64,000 bases of DNA from an uncultured Oscillospiraceae bacterium. GTDB lineage: Bacteria; Bacillota; Clostridia; Oscillospirales; Oscillospiraceae. The stretch is from NCBI GenBank assembly GCA_944385415.1, contig CALWXC010000011.1, positions 21,104 through 85,103 of the forward strand. Reading direction: 5' to 3'. Position 1 is the first letter of the stretch, and every line of letters starts with the position of its first letter. The translations under genes and the position numbers were made by a program. A model generated the notes under the pieces. That model saw only the letters and a program-made list of their open reading frames with translations, was not told where the DNA came from and ran no database searches. Below are positions 1-8,194 of the stretch, in pieces.

Positions 1-701
1 CGCGGGGTACACCGCAGGCAGAAGCGGTAGTTTTCCGTCTCTCCGATGTACCCATAGCTCCGCCCGTCCTCTGTAATGGCCCCGCCATTGTGACCGCAAA
101 ATTTTTGCATGGATGGCAGATCCTTCAGTGGACCGTCCTTCCGCATGGCCTCCACAAATTGCTGCAGGGCCTCCTTGAATTCCGGCGTATTGAATTGATC
201 CCCGTTGTGGGGCCACCAGGTAGAACAGAAATCTTTTCCGCCGGAACCAAAATCCAGCCGGAGATGGCCCACTGTGCCAAGCTCCAGATCCTGTTCCCCG
301 CTGGGGTGGGAATAGAAAAGGCCCGCCTCCTCACGGGAAGCGGGCCGAATTTCGCAGGTCATCGGAAAGGGATACTCCAGCGCGTTAGCGTGACAGTATT
401 CCAAAAGTGTCATACTCTCCCCAAACAAGAGGAATTGACCATTCACTCTGCGGGATATGGTAGACTCACGTTTCAGAGGGACGGGGGAGAGGACAGAACC
501 GATCCGATTGACATAGGAACGGTCCTGTAAAGCAACTGCTCTCCCGGCGTCGCGTATTGTTCCACGGATATCATATCGGTACCAGGTGCTTGGGACATCC
601 TCCGCGGGGATCTTCATGGGTGTGAACAGCACCTCCCGTCCAAACAGCACAGCAGACCGCATGGGGTCTATTCTAATATTGATTGTTTGATCTCTACGCA
701 T
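1..701 (-). CDS. LPD28-like protein of a conjugative element (partial, 3' end outside window)
   Basis: This reading frame starts at ATG 701 behind GGAGGTG and runs off the left edge, giving 233 codons with no stop. The N-terminal ~110 residues (GREVLFTPMKIP, WYRYDIRG, NGQFLLFGESMTLLEY) match my memory of the LPD28 large-polyvalent-protein-associated domain, found on Firmicutes conjugative elements and phages. The rest is not recognised. It follows an ArdA-like gene on the same strand, which fits accessory DNA of an integrative/conjugative element. The function is unknown. The domain name is from memory, not from a search. Confidence 0.6.
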   Translation of the reverse strand, partial: MRRDQTINIRIDPMRSAVLFGREVLFTPMKIPAEDVPSTWYRYDIRGTIRDAGRAVALQDRSYVNRIGSVLSPVPLKRESTISRRVNGQFLLFGESMTLLEYCHANALEYPFPMTCEIRPASREEAGLFYSHPSGEQDLELGTVGHLRLDFGSGGKDFCSTWWPHNGDQFNTPEFKEALQQFVEAMRKDGPLKDLPSMQKFCGHNGGAITEDGRSYGYIGETENYRFCLRCTP

Positions 702-785
702 ACTCACACCTCCATTTCGTTTTCAACAACACTACCACACACTTTTTGAGAAGTCCACTGAAACATTCAGCTGCTCTTTTCTGCA

Positions 786-1988
786 TCAGCCGAGCCCTCC
801 CATCTCCATCCCTTCCGCCTGCTCCTTCTGGTACTGCTCCGCGGGATCTCCCTGTATCAGCTCATCCAATGTCAATGTCCCGTGATAGGCGATATAGCCG
901 GGTTCAGTAAAGCGCCCCTGTTCCTCCTGGATACGCTGCCGGCCGTACTTCTCATAGTCATAAAAGGCGTCCAGCTCGCTGTCGTAGTCAAAGCGGCCGG
1001 ACTGCTGGATCATGTGCCGCCCATATTCCTCCGGGGTATGGACGTCAGGCACAAAGTCAAAGAGATCCAGGTTCTCGGCCAGCCGGCGCAGCTGCGCGGA
1101 GTCCTCCGGCGCGGCGATGGCCGCTGCCGCTTCCAGCTTGCTCCACTCCTGCCGGGAGAGGCCGGAGCAGGCGCGGCACAGGCGGTTGAGGTCAAACACG
1201 CTCTCCTGGTCTTTACTCAGGATGGGACGGAGTGACTGGGGAAATTCGCAGGATTGGATCGTGAGCTGTGCGAAATCCTCGCTCTCGAATCCGCTACGGA
1301 AAATCAGCCGCTCCATCTGGCGCTCCGGCATGGGCAGAGAGAGAAAAACTGTCTGGCGGGCGTCGTGGACCGAGGTGAGGGACACATCCATCAGGCTGCC
1401 GCTGTACTTGTAGTCCGGGAAATGGCAGCCATCGTAAAGCTGCTCCAACTGCATCCCATTGTCATAGACCACACCGTAGGGGGTGATCTGACCGGATGTG
1501 TCGTTGAGGATCAGATCCAGGGCCGTCCTGTGGGCGTCCAGCTGCTCCAGTTCCTCCATAGAGGCACAGCCGCCGTGGAGATTCATGTAGTGCTCCCGTC
1601 CGATCTGCTCCAGGTCGGAGAAGTCGGTGATCACCGTGGCCTGCTGGCAGCAGAAGGTCAGGTTGATGAGGTCTGTCATATCGGAAGTCCCCAGTCTATA
1701 CGCCATCCCCTGGAACTGGGCCAGCTCGCTGTCCGTGAAACTGTCCAGACGCTTGACGAGGTAGTCCAGCTCATCCACATTGACCTTTGTTTCCTCCAGG
1801 CGCTTGAGGATGGGGCACGGGCCCTGGATCTCCTCCACCGTGCAGTCCCTGGCCAGCGGGTCCCCGATGTCCAGGGATTCCAGCATCCCGATGGTGCTGT
1901 CGTACTGGTCCGGCGGGATGGGGAAGGGGATGGTGACCAGGCCGTATTCCAGGTGGTTTGCGTTATAGAGTGCTGCTCGGATCTTCAT
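786..1988 (-). CDS. ArdA-like antirestriction protein
   Basis: The product is 400 residues, with ATG 1988 placed 7 bases behind AAAGGAGGG. A longer frame to 2006 lacks a ribosome site. The acidic sequence with blocks such as MAYRLGTSDMTDLINLTF and the LEQIGREHYMNLHG segment is typical of ArdA-type proteins on Tn916-like and other Firmicutes elements. ArdA proteins are DNA mimics that block type I restriction enzymes when an element enters a new host. At 400 residues it is over twice as long as classical ArdA (~165), so it carries extra domains or is a distant relative. The 5' end overlaps the preceding small gene by 26 bases, suggesting coupled translation. Confidence 0.6.
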   Translation of the reverse strand: MKIRAALYNANHLEYGLVTIPFPIPPDQYDSTIGMLESLDIGDPLARDCTVEEIQGPCPILKRLEETKVNVDELDYLVKRLDSFTDSELAQFQGMAYRLGTSDMTDLINLTFCCQQATVITDFSDLEQIGREHYMNLHGGCASMEELEQLDAHRTALDLILNDTSGQITPYGVVYDNGMQLEQLYDGCHFPDYKYSGSLMDVSLTSVHDARQTVFLSLPMPERQMERLIFRSGFESEDFAQLTIQSCEFPQSLRPILSKDQESVFDLNRLCRACSGLSRQEWSKLEAAAAIAAPEDSAQLRRLAENLDLFDFVPDVHTPEEYGRHMIQQSGRFDYDSELDAFYDYEKYGRQRIQEEQGRFTEPGYIAYHGTLTLDELIQGDPAEQYQKEQAEGMEMGGLG

Positions 1989-2244
1989 GGGCGCCCTCCT
2001 TTTCATTCAATTGTTTTACTCTGGTTCTCATGCAGTCCTCCCCGCTGCCCCAGCAGAGAAACCCGTGGGCGGGGTAGGGGCAGCCCTCACAGCGGGAAAA
2101 CCGGTGACAGACCGGCTTCTGGGGCGGGTCCGGGGGGCAGGTGGGTGCAGCCATAGCCCGCACCCGGCGCAGGATGGAGACTGCCTGCATCCGTTCTACC
2201 GCGGCAGCATGGGGCAGGCAGTGATATTCCCTTTTTCTGATCAT
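1963..2244 (-). CDS. Small cysteine-rich conjugative-element protein
   Basis: The product is 93 residues; ATG 2244 follows GAGAGGAG. The central part has four cysteines in a CEGCPYPAHGFLCWGSGEDC pattern that could bind a metal, plus further His and Cys residues upstream. I do not recognise a named family. It overlaps the start of the ArdA-like gene and is separated from the gene upstream by a terminator-like hairpin. Small Cys-rich proteins of this kind are common beside ArdA in Firmicutes elements. The function is unknown. Confidence 0.6.
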   Translation of the reverse strand: MIRKREYHCLPHAAAVERMQAVSILRRVRAMAAPTCPPDPPQKPVCHRFSRCEGCPYPAHGFLCWGSGEDCMRTRVKQLNEKEGAHEDPSSTL

Positions 2245-2270
2245 GACAGGATTCTCCTCTCAAAACGCAA

Positions 2271-2308
2271 AAAAGGGGCCGTATTCTGCGCTTGGCAAAA
2301 TACGGCCC
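2271..2308 (-). terminator. Rho-independent terminator
   Basis: A GGGGCCGTATT stem with its complement and a ~13-base loop is followed on the minus strand by a run of T. It lies between the accessory gene ending at 2329 and the Cys-rich gene starting at 2244. Confidence 0.75.
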
Positions 2309-2328
2309 CACTTGGTTCAGCGTTGGAT

Positions 2329-2991
2329 TTACAAATTCATTTGTGGTTCCTGGCTCTGTGTCTGCTCCAGTCTGCACTGCAGATCCGGGACGATGTACTC
2401 GATCCTCGTCCTGGCGGTTTGGATCGTTTTCAACTGCTTCTCCTCCGGTTCCGGCCCCTCCTCCAGCAGATAATCCGTTGCCCGGTACAACTCTGTGAGT
2501 TCCTCTGGGGTGAAGAACTGTGCATTGGAGATGAGGCCGGAGCGGACAGCGAAGTCCCGCTTTGCGCTCTGAAAATCTTCCTCATAGTAGTGGCCGTGGC
2601 TGACGCCGATGTGGTCATAGTCCCATGTCCAGGTGACAAACTGGTACCCCTGGCCGTTTTCCCGTTCCTGCCCCGCCAGCACCGCACCGCCGAAATCCGC
2701 AAGCAGATGGAATTTCTCCTGCAGGCCGGACGCACGGAGCAGCGGCGTATGTTCCATGGCCTCCACATATCCATATACCTCGTCTGCTGTTACAGCCACC
2801 TGATGGTACAGTTCGCTGGCCTCCTCATTCTTGCTCCCCGCAGGCAGCAGAAAGACATCGCTGGCAGGTGATACATAGAGGATCGGCTGGCCGTGGAGGG
2901 ATACCTCCAGCCGTCGGTCCTCTTTGATGGCGGATTGGATTCCGTCCATGCTTAACCGCCGTGACAGTTCAGTCAGATATTTGTTTTTCAT
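2329..2991 (-). CDS. Accessory protein of conjugative element, unknown function
   Basis: The product is 220 residues. ATG 2991 is chosen over GTG 2994 because GGAGG lies 6 bases upstream. The sequence is soluble and acidic, with no signal peptide or membrane segment. It contains FVTWTWDYDHIGVSHGHYY and a C-terminal stretch, FFTPEELTELYRATDYLLEE, that recurs in proteins of Clostridia conjugative elements. I cannot assign a biochemical role. It is the first gene of the leftward accessory block and starts ~150 bases from the tRNA-Ala 3' end, so it probably lies near one end of the element. Confidence 0.6.
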   Translation of the reverse strand: MKNKYLTELSRRLSMDGIQSAIKEDRRLEVSLHGQPILYVSPASDVFLLPAGSKNEEASELYHQVAVTADEVYGYVEAMEHTPLLRASGLQEKFHLLADFGGAVLAGQERENGQGYQFVTWTWDYDHIGVSHGHYYEEDFQSAKRDFAVRSGLISNAQFFTPEELTELYRATDYLLEEGPEPEEKQLKTIQTARTRIEYIVPDLQCRLEQTQSQEPQMNL

Positions 2992-3034
2992 CACATACCT
3001 CCAAATCTGTACTTATTGTAAAACGGTGTAGGAA

Positions 3035-3066
3035 TAAAAAAAGCTCGTGCATCATCTGCACGAGCC
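3035..3066 (-). terminator. Hairpin terminator upstream of the element block
   Basis: A 9-bp stem GCTCGTGCA/TGCACGAGC with loop TCATC is followed on the minus strand by a T run. It would stop transcripts arriving from the tRNA-Ala side. Confidence 0.7.
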
Positions 3067-3102
3067 TTTGAATTGGGTGTTCGCCCTCATTTTTTAGTTT
3101 AG

Positions 3103-3147
3103 TATAAAACAATGACTCACACATTTGGTTGTGTGAGTCATTGTTTT
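3103..3147 (-). terminator. tRNA-Ala terminator (bidirectional hairpin)
   Basis: A long inverted repeat (AACAATGACTCACAC and its complement, loop of ~5) begins immediately after the CCA end of tRNA-Ala. It is T-rich on both outer sides. Confidence 0.75.
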
Positions 3148-3223
<76 letters not shown>

Positions 3224-3277
3224 ATATAACCGGAAACCCTTGTGTCCCAGGGGTTTCCGGGCTTTTTGATTTAACTG

Positions 3278-3343
3278 TTGTCTCTCTCGGTGAGAGGTGG
3301 CACACCTGATTGCTTGCGCTCCCAGCTGAGCTATACCCCCATA
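3278..3343 (-). pseudogene. Degenerate tRNA-Ala copy (intact 5' part, unrelated 3' part)
   Basis: The first ~22 bases match the 5' end of the functional tRNA-Ala 55 bases downstream, including acceptor strand and D-arm. After GGGAGCGC the sequence diverges, and no anticodon arm or acceptor partner can be folded. It lies directly downstream of a consensus promoter, so it is probably transcribed as the leader of the tRNA-Ala transcript. A hairpin (CCGGAAACCC/GGGTTTCCGG) separates the copies. Confidence 0.65.
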
Positions 3344-3372
3344 TTCTATTGTGCACTCCTGAGTGCTCTAGC

Positions 3373-3401
3373 ATTATATCTCATTCCTCACCCTTTGTCA
3401 A
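3373..3401 (-). promoter_or_regulatory. Consensus sigma-A promoter of the tRNA-Ala locus
   Basis: On the minus strand TTGACA (3401-3396), a 17-base spacer and TATAAT (3378-3373) lie ~30 bases before the degenerate tRNA copy. Both hexamers match the consensus exactly. Confidence 0.85.
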
Positions 3402-3540
3402 CTATTTTTCAAATATTACCGCAAGAATTTTTCACGCCGCCGGAAGGCGTCCGGGAAACACACAACACGGTCCGACACGATAGTATGGAATGTATGGTAC
3501 AACCACTGACCACATTTCCTCTATAAAGGCGTTTTCCCAT

Positions 3541-5229
3541 ATGCTGCAATCCATTAAAAATCTCTCCATCCGACGCAAATTGAAGCTGGCGTTCGGTACC
3601 ATCATTCTATTCTGTACCGTGGCGGCACTTCTGGGCGCTTTGGGTATCGGCACCGTTTTCACCCACAGCCGCACCCTGTACACCGATTACGGCCAGGCCC
3701 AGGGGGCCGCCAACCGGATTCTGGCCGTTTTCAAACAGAATGAACTGCTCACCGGTTCCCTGCTGCTCAACCGGGACCCCCAGGGGCAGCAACAGCTGCT
3801 CACCGCGCTGACCGCCAACCGCACCGATCTTCTGGACCGTCTGGAAACCGGAGACGCCGCCGGTTATTTTGACCATCTGGACCCCGGCGATCTGCTGGAA
3901 CTGGAGTCCCTGCTGGACACCTATTTTGCCGCCCAGGCCGAAGTGGTGGAGATAGTGGAAGACGGCAGCGCCGATGACGCCGTGAGCCGGTTTACCCAAG
4001 AGCTTCTGGTAGCGGGCGAAGCCGTGAACGGCATGGTCCAACAGATCATTGCCGCCCAGGAGCTGGCCGGGCAGGAAATGCTGAACCGTCTCGGCGCCAC
4101 CACCTCCCAGGTCATGATTCTGCTGGGCGGATTCGCCCTGTTCGCCCTGATCTACTCCCTGGTGGTTACCATCCGCATGTCCGCCTCCATCGGCCAATCG
4201 GTCCAGGGGTTGATGGACGGCATGGAAAGCCTTCGTTCCGGCGTTCTCAGCACCCGGATTCCCGTGCGCAGCCTGGACGATCTGGGCCGCATTTCCCAAA
4301 AATTCAACGAGACCTGTGAAGCGCTGGACACCTGTGTATCCCATGTGAACGCCACCATGGAACAGGTGGCCGCCGGCCGTCTGGTCTACGATGACACCAC
4401 CGTGTTCCAGGGGGATTTCCTCACCATGCAGCAGTCCATTGTCCGCATGATTGAACAGGAAAACCAGTTGATTCGCCTGGTGCAGTCCACCACTGAGCAG
4501 GTTTCCTCTGCCGCCGGACAGGTCTCCGCCGCCGCGCAGAATTTGGCCCAGGGCGCCACAGAACAGGCCAGCAGCGTGGAGGAGCTGTCTGCCGCCGTGT
4601 CCGATTTCTCCACCCGGATGACCGCCGCCGTGGAGGATGCCGCCGCCACCAGCCGCAAGGCCGGGGAAGCCGGGGAACTGACGGAACAGACCAATGAGAA
4701 AATGGACCAGATGCTGGAGGCTATGGCCCAGATTTACGCCGCGTCTCAGGAGATGGGCCGGGTGGTCCAGTCCATTGAAAACATCGCGTTCCAGACCAAT
4801 CTGCTGGCCCTCAACGCCGCCGTGGAAGCCGCCCGGGCCGGCAGTTCCGGCAAGGGCTTTGCCGTCATTGCCGACACGGTGCGCCATCTGGCCATCAAGA
4901 GCAGCGAAGAGGCCAAGGAGACGGCCCGGCTGCTCCAGAGCACCCAGAGCGCCGTGGATTTGGGCCGGGAGCTGGCCGCCGACGCCGCCGGTCTGCTCCG
5001 GGACACCGCGGGGGCGGCCGAAGAATCCGCCGCCAGCACGGCCCGGGTTCTGTCGGCCTTGACGGAACAGACCGCCGCCCTGGAGCAGATCGACAGCGGT
5101 TTGGAACAGATCAGCGCCGTCATCCAAAACAACTCCGCCTCCTCTCAGGAGAGCGCCGCCGCCAGCCAGGAGCTCCACGCCCAGGCCTCCGAGCTGGAAC
5201 GCCATGTCCGCGTCTTCTCCCTGGACTGA
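3541..5229 (+). CDS. Methyl-accepting chemotaxis protein
   Basis: This is a transmembrane chemoreceptor of 562 residues from ATG 3541. The frame could start at 3490, but that adds a poorly ordered N-terminus with no better ribosome site. A first membrane helix ([20 protein letters not shown], residues ~15-36) and a second ([20 protein letters not shown], ~185-207) enclose an extracytoplasmic helical sensor of ~150 residues. A HAMP linker follows, then a long coiled-coil signalling domain with the conserved tip ([22 protein letters not shown]). The tip would contact CheA/CheW, which are not in this window. The ligand is unknown. It lies upstream of a CheX/CheY pair and may feed the same pathway. 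Confidence 0.93.
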   Translation: MLQSIKNLSIRRKLKLAFGTIILFCTVAALLGALGIGTVFTHSRTLYTDYGQAQGAANRILAVFKQNELLTGSLLLNRDPQGQQQLLTALTANRTDLLDRLETGDAAGYFDHLDPGDLLELESLLDTYFAAQAEVVEIVEDGSADDAVSRFTQELLVAGEAVNGMVQQIIAAQELAGQEMLNRLGATTSQVMILLGGFALFALIYSLVVTIRMSASIGQSVQGLMDGMESLRSGVLSTRIPVRSLDDLGRISQKFNETCEALDTCVSHVNATMEQVAAGRLVYDDTTVFQGDFLTMQQSIVRMIEQENQLIRLVQSTTEQVSSAAGQVSAAAQNLAQGATEQASSVEELSAAVSDFSTRMTAAVEDAAATSRKAGEAGELTEQTNEKMDQMLEAMAQIYAASQEMGRVVQSIENIAFQTNLLALNAAVEAARAGSSGKGFAVIADTVRHLAIKSSEEAKETARLLQSTQSAVDLGRELAADAAGLLRDTAGAAEESAASTARVLSALTEQTAALEQIDSGLEQISAVIQNNSASSQESAAASQELHAQASELERHVRVFSLD

Positions 5230-5336
5230 CGCCCTCCGTTTTCCCCGGCCGCTGGCCATTGCCGGTCTGCGGCCGGGGATGGAGCCCGTTCCATTTAAAC
5301 CGTAAAATTATTTCCCTAAAACCATTGGGGAAATCT

Positions 5337-5362
5337 TAACCTTTTGCAAATTGAGACGATAT
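5337..5362 (+). promoter_or_regulatory. Possible sigma-D (flagellar) promoter
   Basis: TAAC at 5337-5340, a 14-base spacer and GACGATAT at 5355-5362 resemble the TAAA-N14/15-GCCGATAT pattern of the flagellar sigma factor SigD/FliA. It stands ~90 bases before the FapA-CheX-CheY genes. TATAAT at 5360-5365 could instead be a sigma-A -10 box, but no good -35 is visible. Confidence 0.45.
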
Positions 5363-5448
5363 AATAGTAGATAAGAATACAAATTCGCATTTCCCAGCCG
5401 CAGCGGTCCCCAAAGGCCCTGCGGACCGCAACAAAGAGGTGATCGGCA

Positions 5449-7080
5449 TTGTGTTTTCGGGACACCCTTTCGGCACAGAATTCCCATGACGCCCCCATTT
5501 CCGGACGGGCTCCTGAGCTGCCGCAGTCCCCTCCTTTCATCACCTTTTCCGCCGGGCAGGCCCTATGGAAGCTCTACCAGCTCTGGCGGGGCGGCGATGA
5601 CGCGCCGCTGCGTCTGAGTCTTCTGTCCGGCGAGGACCCATGCAACGCCCTGTTGGGCGACACTCTGCCCCGGGAGCACCAGCGGCTTCAGCTGCTGCTC
5701 AACGACGCGGCCCAAGCTCGGCTGGAAGCCCTGAACACTTCGCCGGACGCTCTGGACGAACGGGCCCTGGTCTTTCTGACCCGGAATGAGCTGGTGGCGT
5801 GGCTGTTTCTGTTCCCCGCCGTGGGACAGGGCCGGGCGCTGACCAATGGCCGGTTGCAGCAGGCGCTGCTGCGGCATAATATCACCACCGGTATCCGGTG
5901 GGACACCCTGCGGCAGCTTCCCACGCTGCCCCAACGCCATTTCCGCATGGTGCCCATCGCGGTGGGCACGGCGCCCATCCCCGGCCGGGACGGCCGCATC
6001 ACAGACCATTTCCCCCGCTCCATCGGCGCGGAGGTCCAGGTGGATGTTCTGGCCCATGAGGACTATGAATCCCTGCATTTGGTGCGGGATATCGAAGAAA
6101 ACGACGTGATCTGCGACATCTTTCCGGCCACCAAGGGCACGCCGGGCCTCACCGTCACCGGCCGGGCCCTGGACGCCCCCGACGGCCACACGGTCACCGT
6201 ACCCCAGGGCCGCAACACCTGCCTGTCCGAGGACGGGCTGCATCTGGTGGCCGCCTGCCGGGGTCATGTGGTCTTCTCCGGCCGCAGCTTCCATGTGAAG
6301 CCGGTGCTGGAGCTTCAGGACCCGCCCGTCTCTCCTCAGCAGGTGGTCAAGTTTCTGGGTGATATCCACATCCACGGCGATTTGCCCGACGGCGCTTCCG
6401 TCTACGCTATCGGCACCGTGCAGGTGGATGGCGCTGTGGGCGCCTGTACCATTGAGGCCGGTGAAAATATCATTCTGTCCAGCGGCGCCCAGGGTGTAAA
6501 CCGTGCCAGTCTCCGGGCCCAGCGGTCCGTCTATGCCAAATACCTCGACCACTGCACCGTCTACGCCCGGGAAAGCGTCCAGGCTGACTGCATCATCCGC
6601 TGTGAGATTTACAGCAACGATATGGTGCGGGTCCGCACGGGACTGGGCGCCATCATCGGCGGCACCGTCCGGGCCACCCGGGAAGTCTCCGCCACCATGG
6701 TGGGGTCCCAGGCCCACCGGCCCACCCAGATTTTTCTGGGCGGCCAGCCCTGTGAAGAGGCCGAGCGGGCGCAGGTGCTGCAGGAGATTGAGGACGCCGA
6801 CCAGACCATTGCGGAACTGAGCCGCCGGACCGATGAAGAAGCCGTCCGGCAGCTGCCCAAGCTGAAGCTGCACCAGGGTGTGGCCAAGCTGAAGCTGGAA
6901 AAGTTCGACCGGGAGCTGGAAGCCGCGGCCAAAGCTCTGGAGGCGGAGGACTGCCGCCTGCTCTGCGACACCGCCTACCCCGGCACCGTCGTTACCATTC
7001 GCCACAGGGAAATTCCTGTGGACCAGATCACCCATCCCTGTGCCATCGGTGCCGCCGGCGGCCATGTGGGTTGGCTGTAA
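5449..7080 (+). CDS. DUF342/FapA family polymer-forming-like protein
   Basis: The product is 543 residues; TTG 5449 is the likely start because AGAGGTGAT lies 5 bases before it. Residues ~150-400 (AEVQVDVLAHEDYESLHLV, then FLGDIHIHGDLPDGASVYAIGTVQVDGAVGA) give the glycine-spaced beta-helix typical of DUF342 proteins such as FapA (flagellar assembly protein A in Vibrio). The C-terminal ~100 residues are a charged coiled coil (EDADQTIAELSRRTDEEAV), also usual for the family. There is no signal peptide, so it is probably cytoplasmic. The CheX and CheY-like genes follow closely, which supports a role in motility or surface sensing. The precise role is inferred from family and context. Confidence 0.75.
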   Translation: MCFRDTLSAQNSHDAPISGRAPELPQSPPFITFSAGQALWKLYQLWRGGDDAPLRLSLLSGEDPCNALLGDTLPREHQRLQLLLNDAAQARLEALNTSPDALDERALVFLTRNELVAWLFLFPAVGQGRALTNGRLQQALLRHNITTGIRWDTLRQLPTLPQRHFRMVPIAVGTAPIPGRDGRITDHFPRSIGAEVQVDVLAHEDYESLHLVRDIEENDVICDIFPATKGTPGLTVTGRALDAPDGHTVTVPQGRNTCLSEDGLHLVAACRGHVVFSGRSFHVKPVLELQDPPVSPQQVVKFLGDIHIHGDLPDGASVYAIGTVQVDGAVGACTIEAGENIILSSGAQGVNRASLRAQRSVYAKYLDHCTVYARESVQADCIIRCEIYSNDMVRVRTGLGAIIGGTVRATREVSATMVGSQAHRPTQIFLGGQPCEEAERAQVLQEIEDADQTIAELSRRTDEEAVRQLPKLKLHQGVAKLKLEKFDRELEAAAKALEAEDCRLLCDTAYPGTVVTIRHREIPVDQITHPCAIGAAGGHVGWL

Positions 7081-7101
7081 ATTTTTAGAGGAGGGTTGCT
7101 A

Positions 7102-7584
7102 ATGACAACGCAACAGCTCAAGGAATTGCAGGAGATCATTCATCAGTGTATGCAGGACACCACCATTCGCTTCGCAGGCATCGATCTGCTGCAGGAAGAG
7201 ACCGCTCTTTCCGATAACGTCTGTACGGTGCATACCACCCTGGAAGGCGGATGCAACGCCACGTTGGTACTATGCGCCGACACCGCGCTGCTGACACGGC
7301 TGGCCCGGATCATCATGTGTTCGGATCAGGTGACAGAGCAGGATGTGCAGGACGTGGCCATTGAGTATTTCAATGTGGTCTGCGGGCGCATCGCCGCCGG
7401 ACTCTATCAATCCACCCGGATTTCGTCCCGGTTCACACCGCCCCGGTTCCGTACCGGCGCCTACGTTCCCGAAACGCCGCAATCCGGCAGCTGTGTGCTG
7501 GGCTACAGCAGCGGCAGCAACGAGAACGCCCAACTGATGTTCCTGGGCCTTCTCACTCCCGAAGACCAGGCCTGTCGGGCCTGA
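7102..7584 (+). CDS. CheX-like chemotaxis phosphatase family protein
   Basis: The product is 160 residues; ATG 7102 follows AGAGGAGGG by 6 bases. The alpha/beta pattern, with EQDVQDVAIEYFNVVCGRIAAGLY in the middle, resembles CheC/CheX/FliY proteins, whose conserved E..N pair removes phosphate from CheY-P; the ...EYFNVVCG... segment could supply it. It starts 21 bases after the DUF342 gene and precedes a CheY-type receiver, so a partnership with that receiver is likely. Sequence divergence leaves the enzymatic assignment tentative. Confidence 0.7.
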   Translation: MTTQQLKELQEIIHQCMQDTTIRFAGIDLLQEETALSDNVCTVHTTLEGGCNATLVLCADTALLTRLARIIMCSDQVTEQDVQDVAIEYFNVVCGRIAAGLYQSTRISSRFTPPRFRTGAYVPETPQSGSCVLGYSSGSNENAQLMFLGLLTPEDQACRA

Positions 7585-7663
7585 CGACCGACCCAACGGA
7601 CCGGCCTGGCCGGTACATGCGCCCGCAGACGTGCTGCGGACAGAATAAAGGAGCGAGCAATCA

Positions 7664-8038
7664 ATGTCGAAAAAAATCATGGTGGTAGATGATTCCAGAA
7701 TCGCCCAGTTGCAGTTACAAAAGATCATTTCCAATACAGAGTACGAAGTGGCGGCCTGCTGCCAGAGCGCCGAGGAGGCCCTGGCGGCCTATGACAAAGT
7801 CCTTCCCGATCTGGTGACCATGGACATCGTCATGCCCGGCATGGACGGCCTCGACGCGGCCCGGCTGCTGCTGGAGACCCACCCGGACGCCAAAATCCTC
7901 ATGATCTCTTCCCTGGCCTACGATGACACCATTGACGAGGCCAAGCGCATCGGCGCCTTGGGCTTTGTTTACAAGCCCTTTGATCAGGAGCAGGTCCTTT
8001 CCGCCATGGAGCAGGCCTTTGCTCCCACAGCCCTCTGA
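7664..8038 (+). CDS. CheY-like single-domain response regulator
   Basis: The 124-residue receiver domain has no output domain. The acidic pair sits in MVVDDSR (residues ~9-10), the phosphorylated aspartate in LVTMDIVMPGMDG (~54), the switch Ser in LMISS and the invariant lysine in YKPF (~105). ATG 7664 follows AAGGAGCGAG. It lies 79 bases after the CheX-like gene and before a terminator, closing a FapA-CheX-CheY transcription unit. It probably carries a chemotaxis or surface-sensing signal to a motor or another effector, with CheX as its phosphatase. Confidence 0.92.
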   Translation: MSKKIMVVDDSRIAQLQLQKIISNTEYEVAACCQSAEEALAAYDKVLPDLVTMDIVMPGMDGLDAARLLLETHPDAKILMISSLAYDDTIDEAKRIGALGFVYKPFDQEQVLSAMEQAFAPTAL

Positions 8039-8059
8039 CACACTCCGCCACCCTGTTTC

Positions 8060-8107
8060 CCCACCGGGCTGGGCCCTTCCGCGTCCCGCCCGGTGGGTCG
8101 TTTTTTC
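8060..8107 (+). terminator. Rho-independent terminator after cheY-like gene
   Basis: The stem CCCACCGGGC/GCCCGGTGGG is followed by TCG and a run of six T. Confidence 0.85.
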
Positions 8108-8194
8108 CCCTTGCATCGGGATAATTTTATGATAAAATAAACATAGTATTCCCCTCGGATATAACCATTTACTGTAAGAAAGGAACTATTTCCG

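Noticed and set aside
3607..5259. 550-codon frame antisense to the chemoreceptor
   Set aside because: It is antisense to a well-supported receptor and Gly/His-rich, as antisense frames of such genes usually are.
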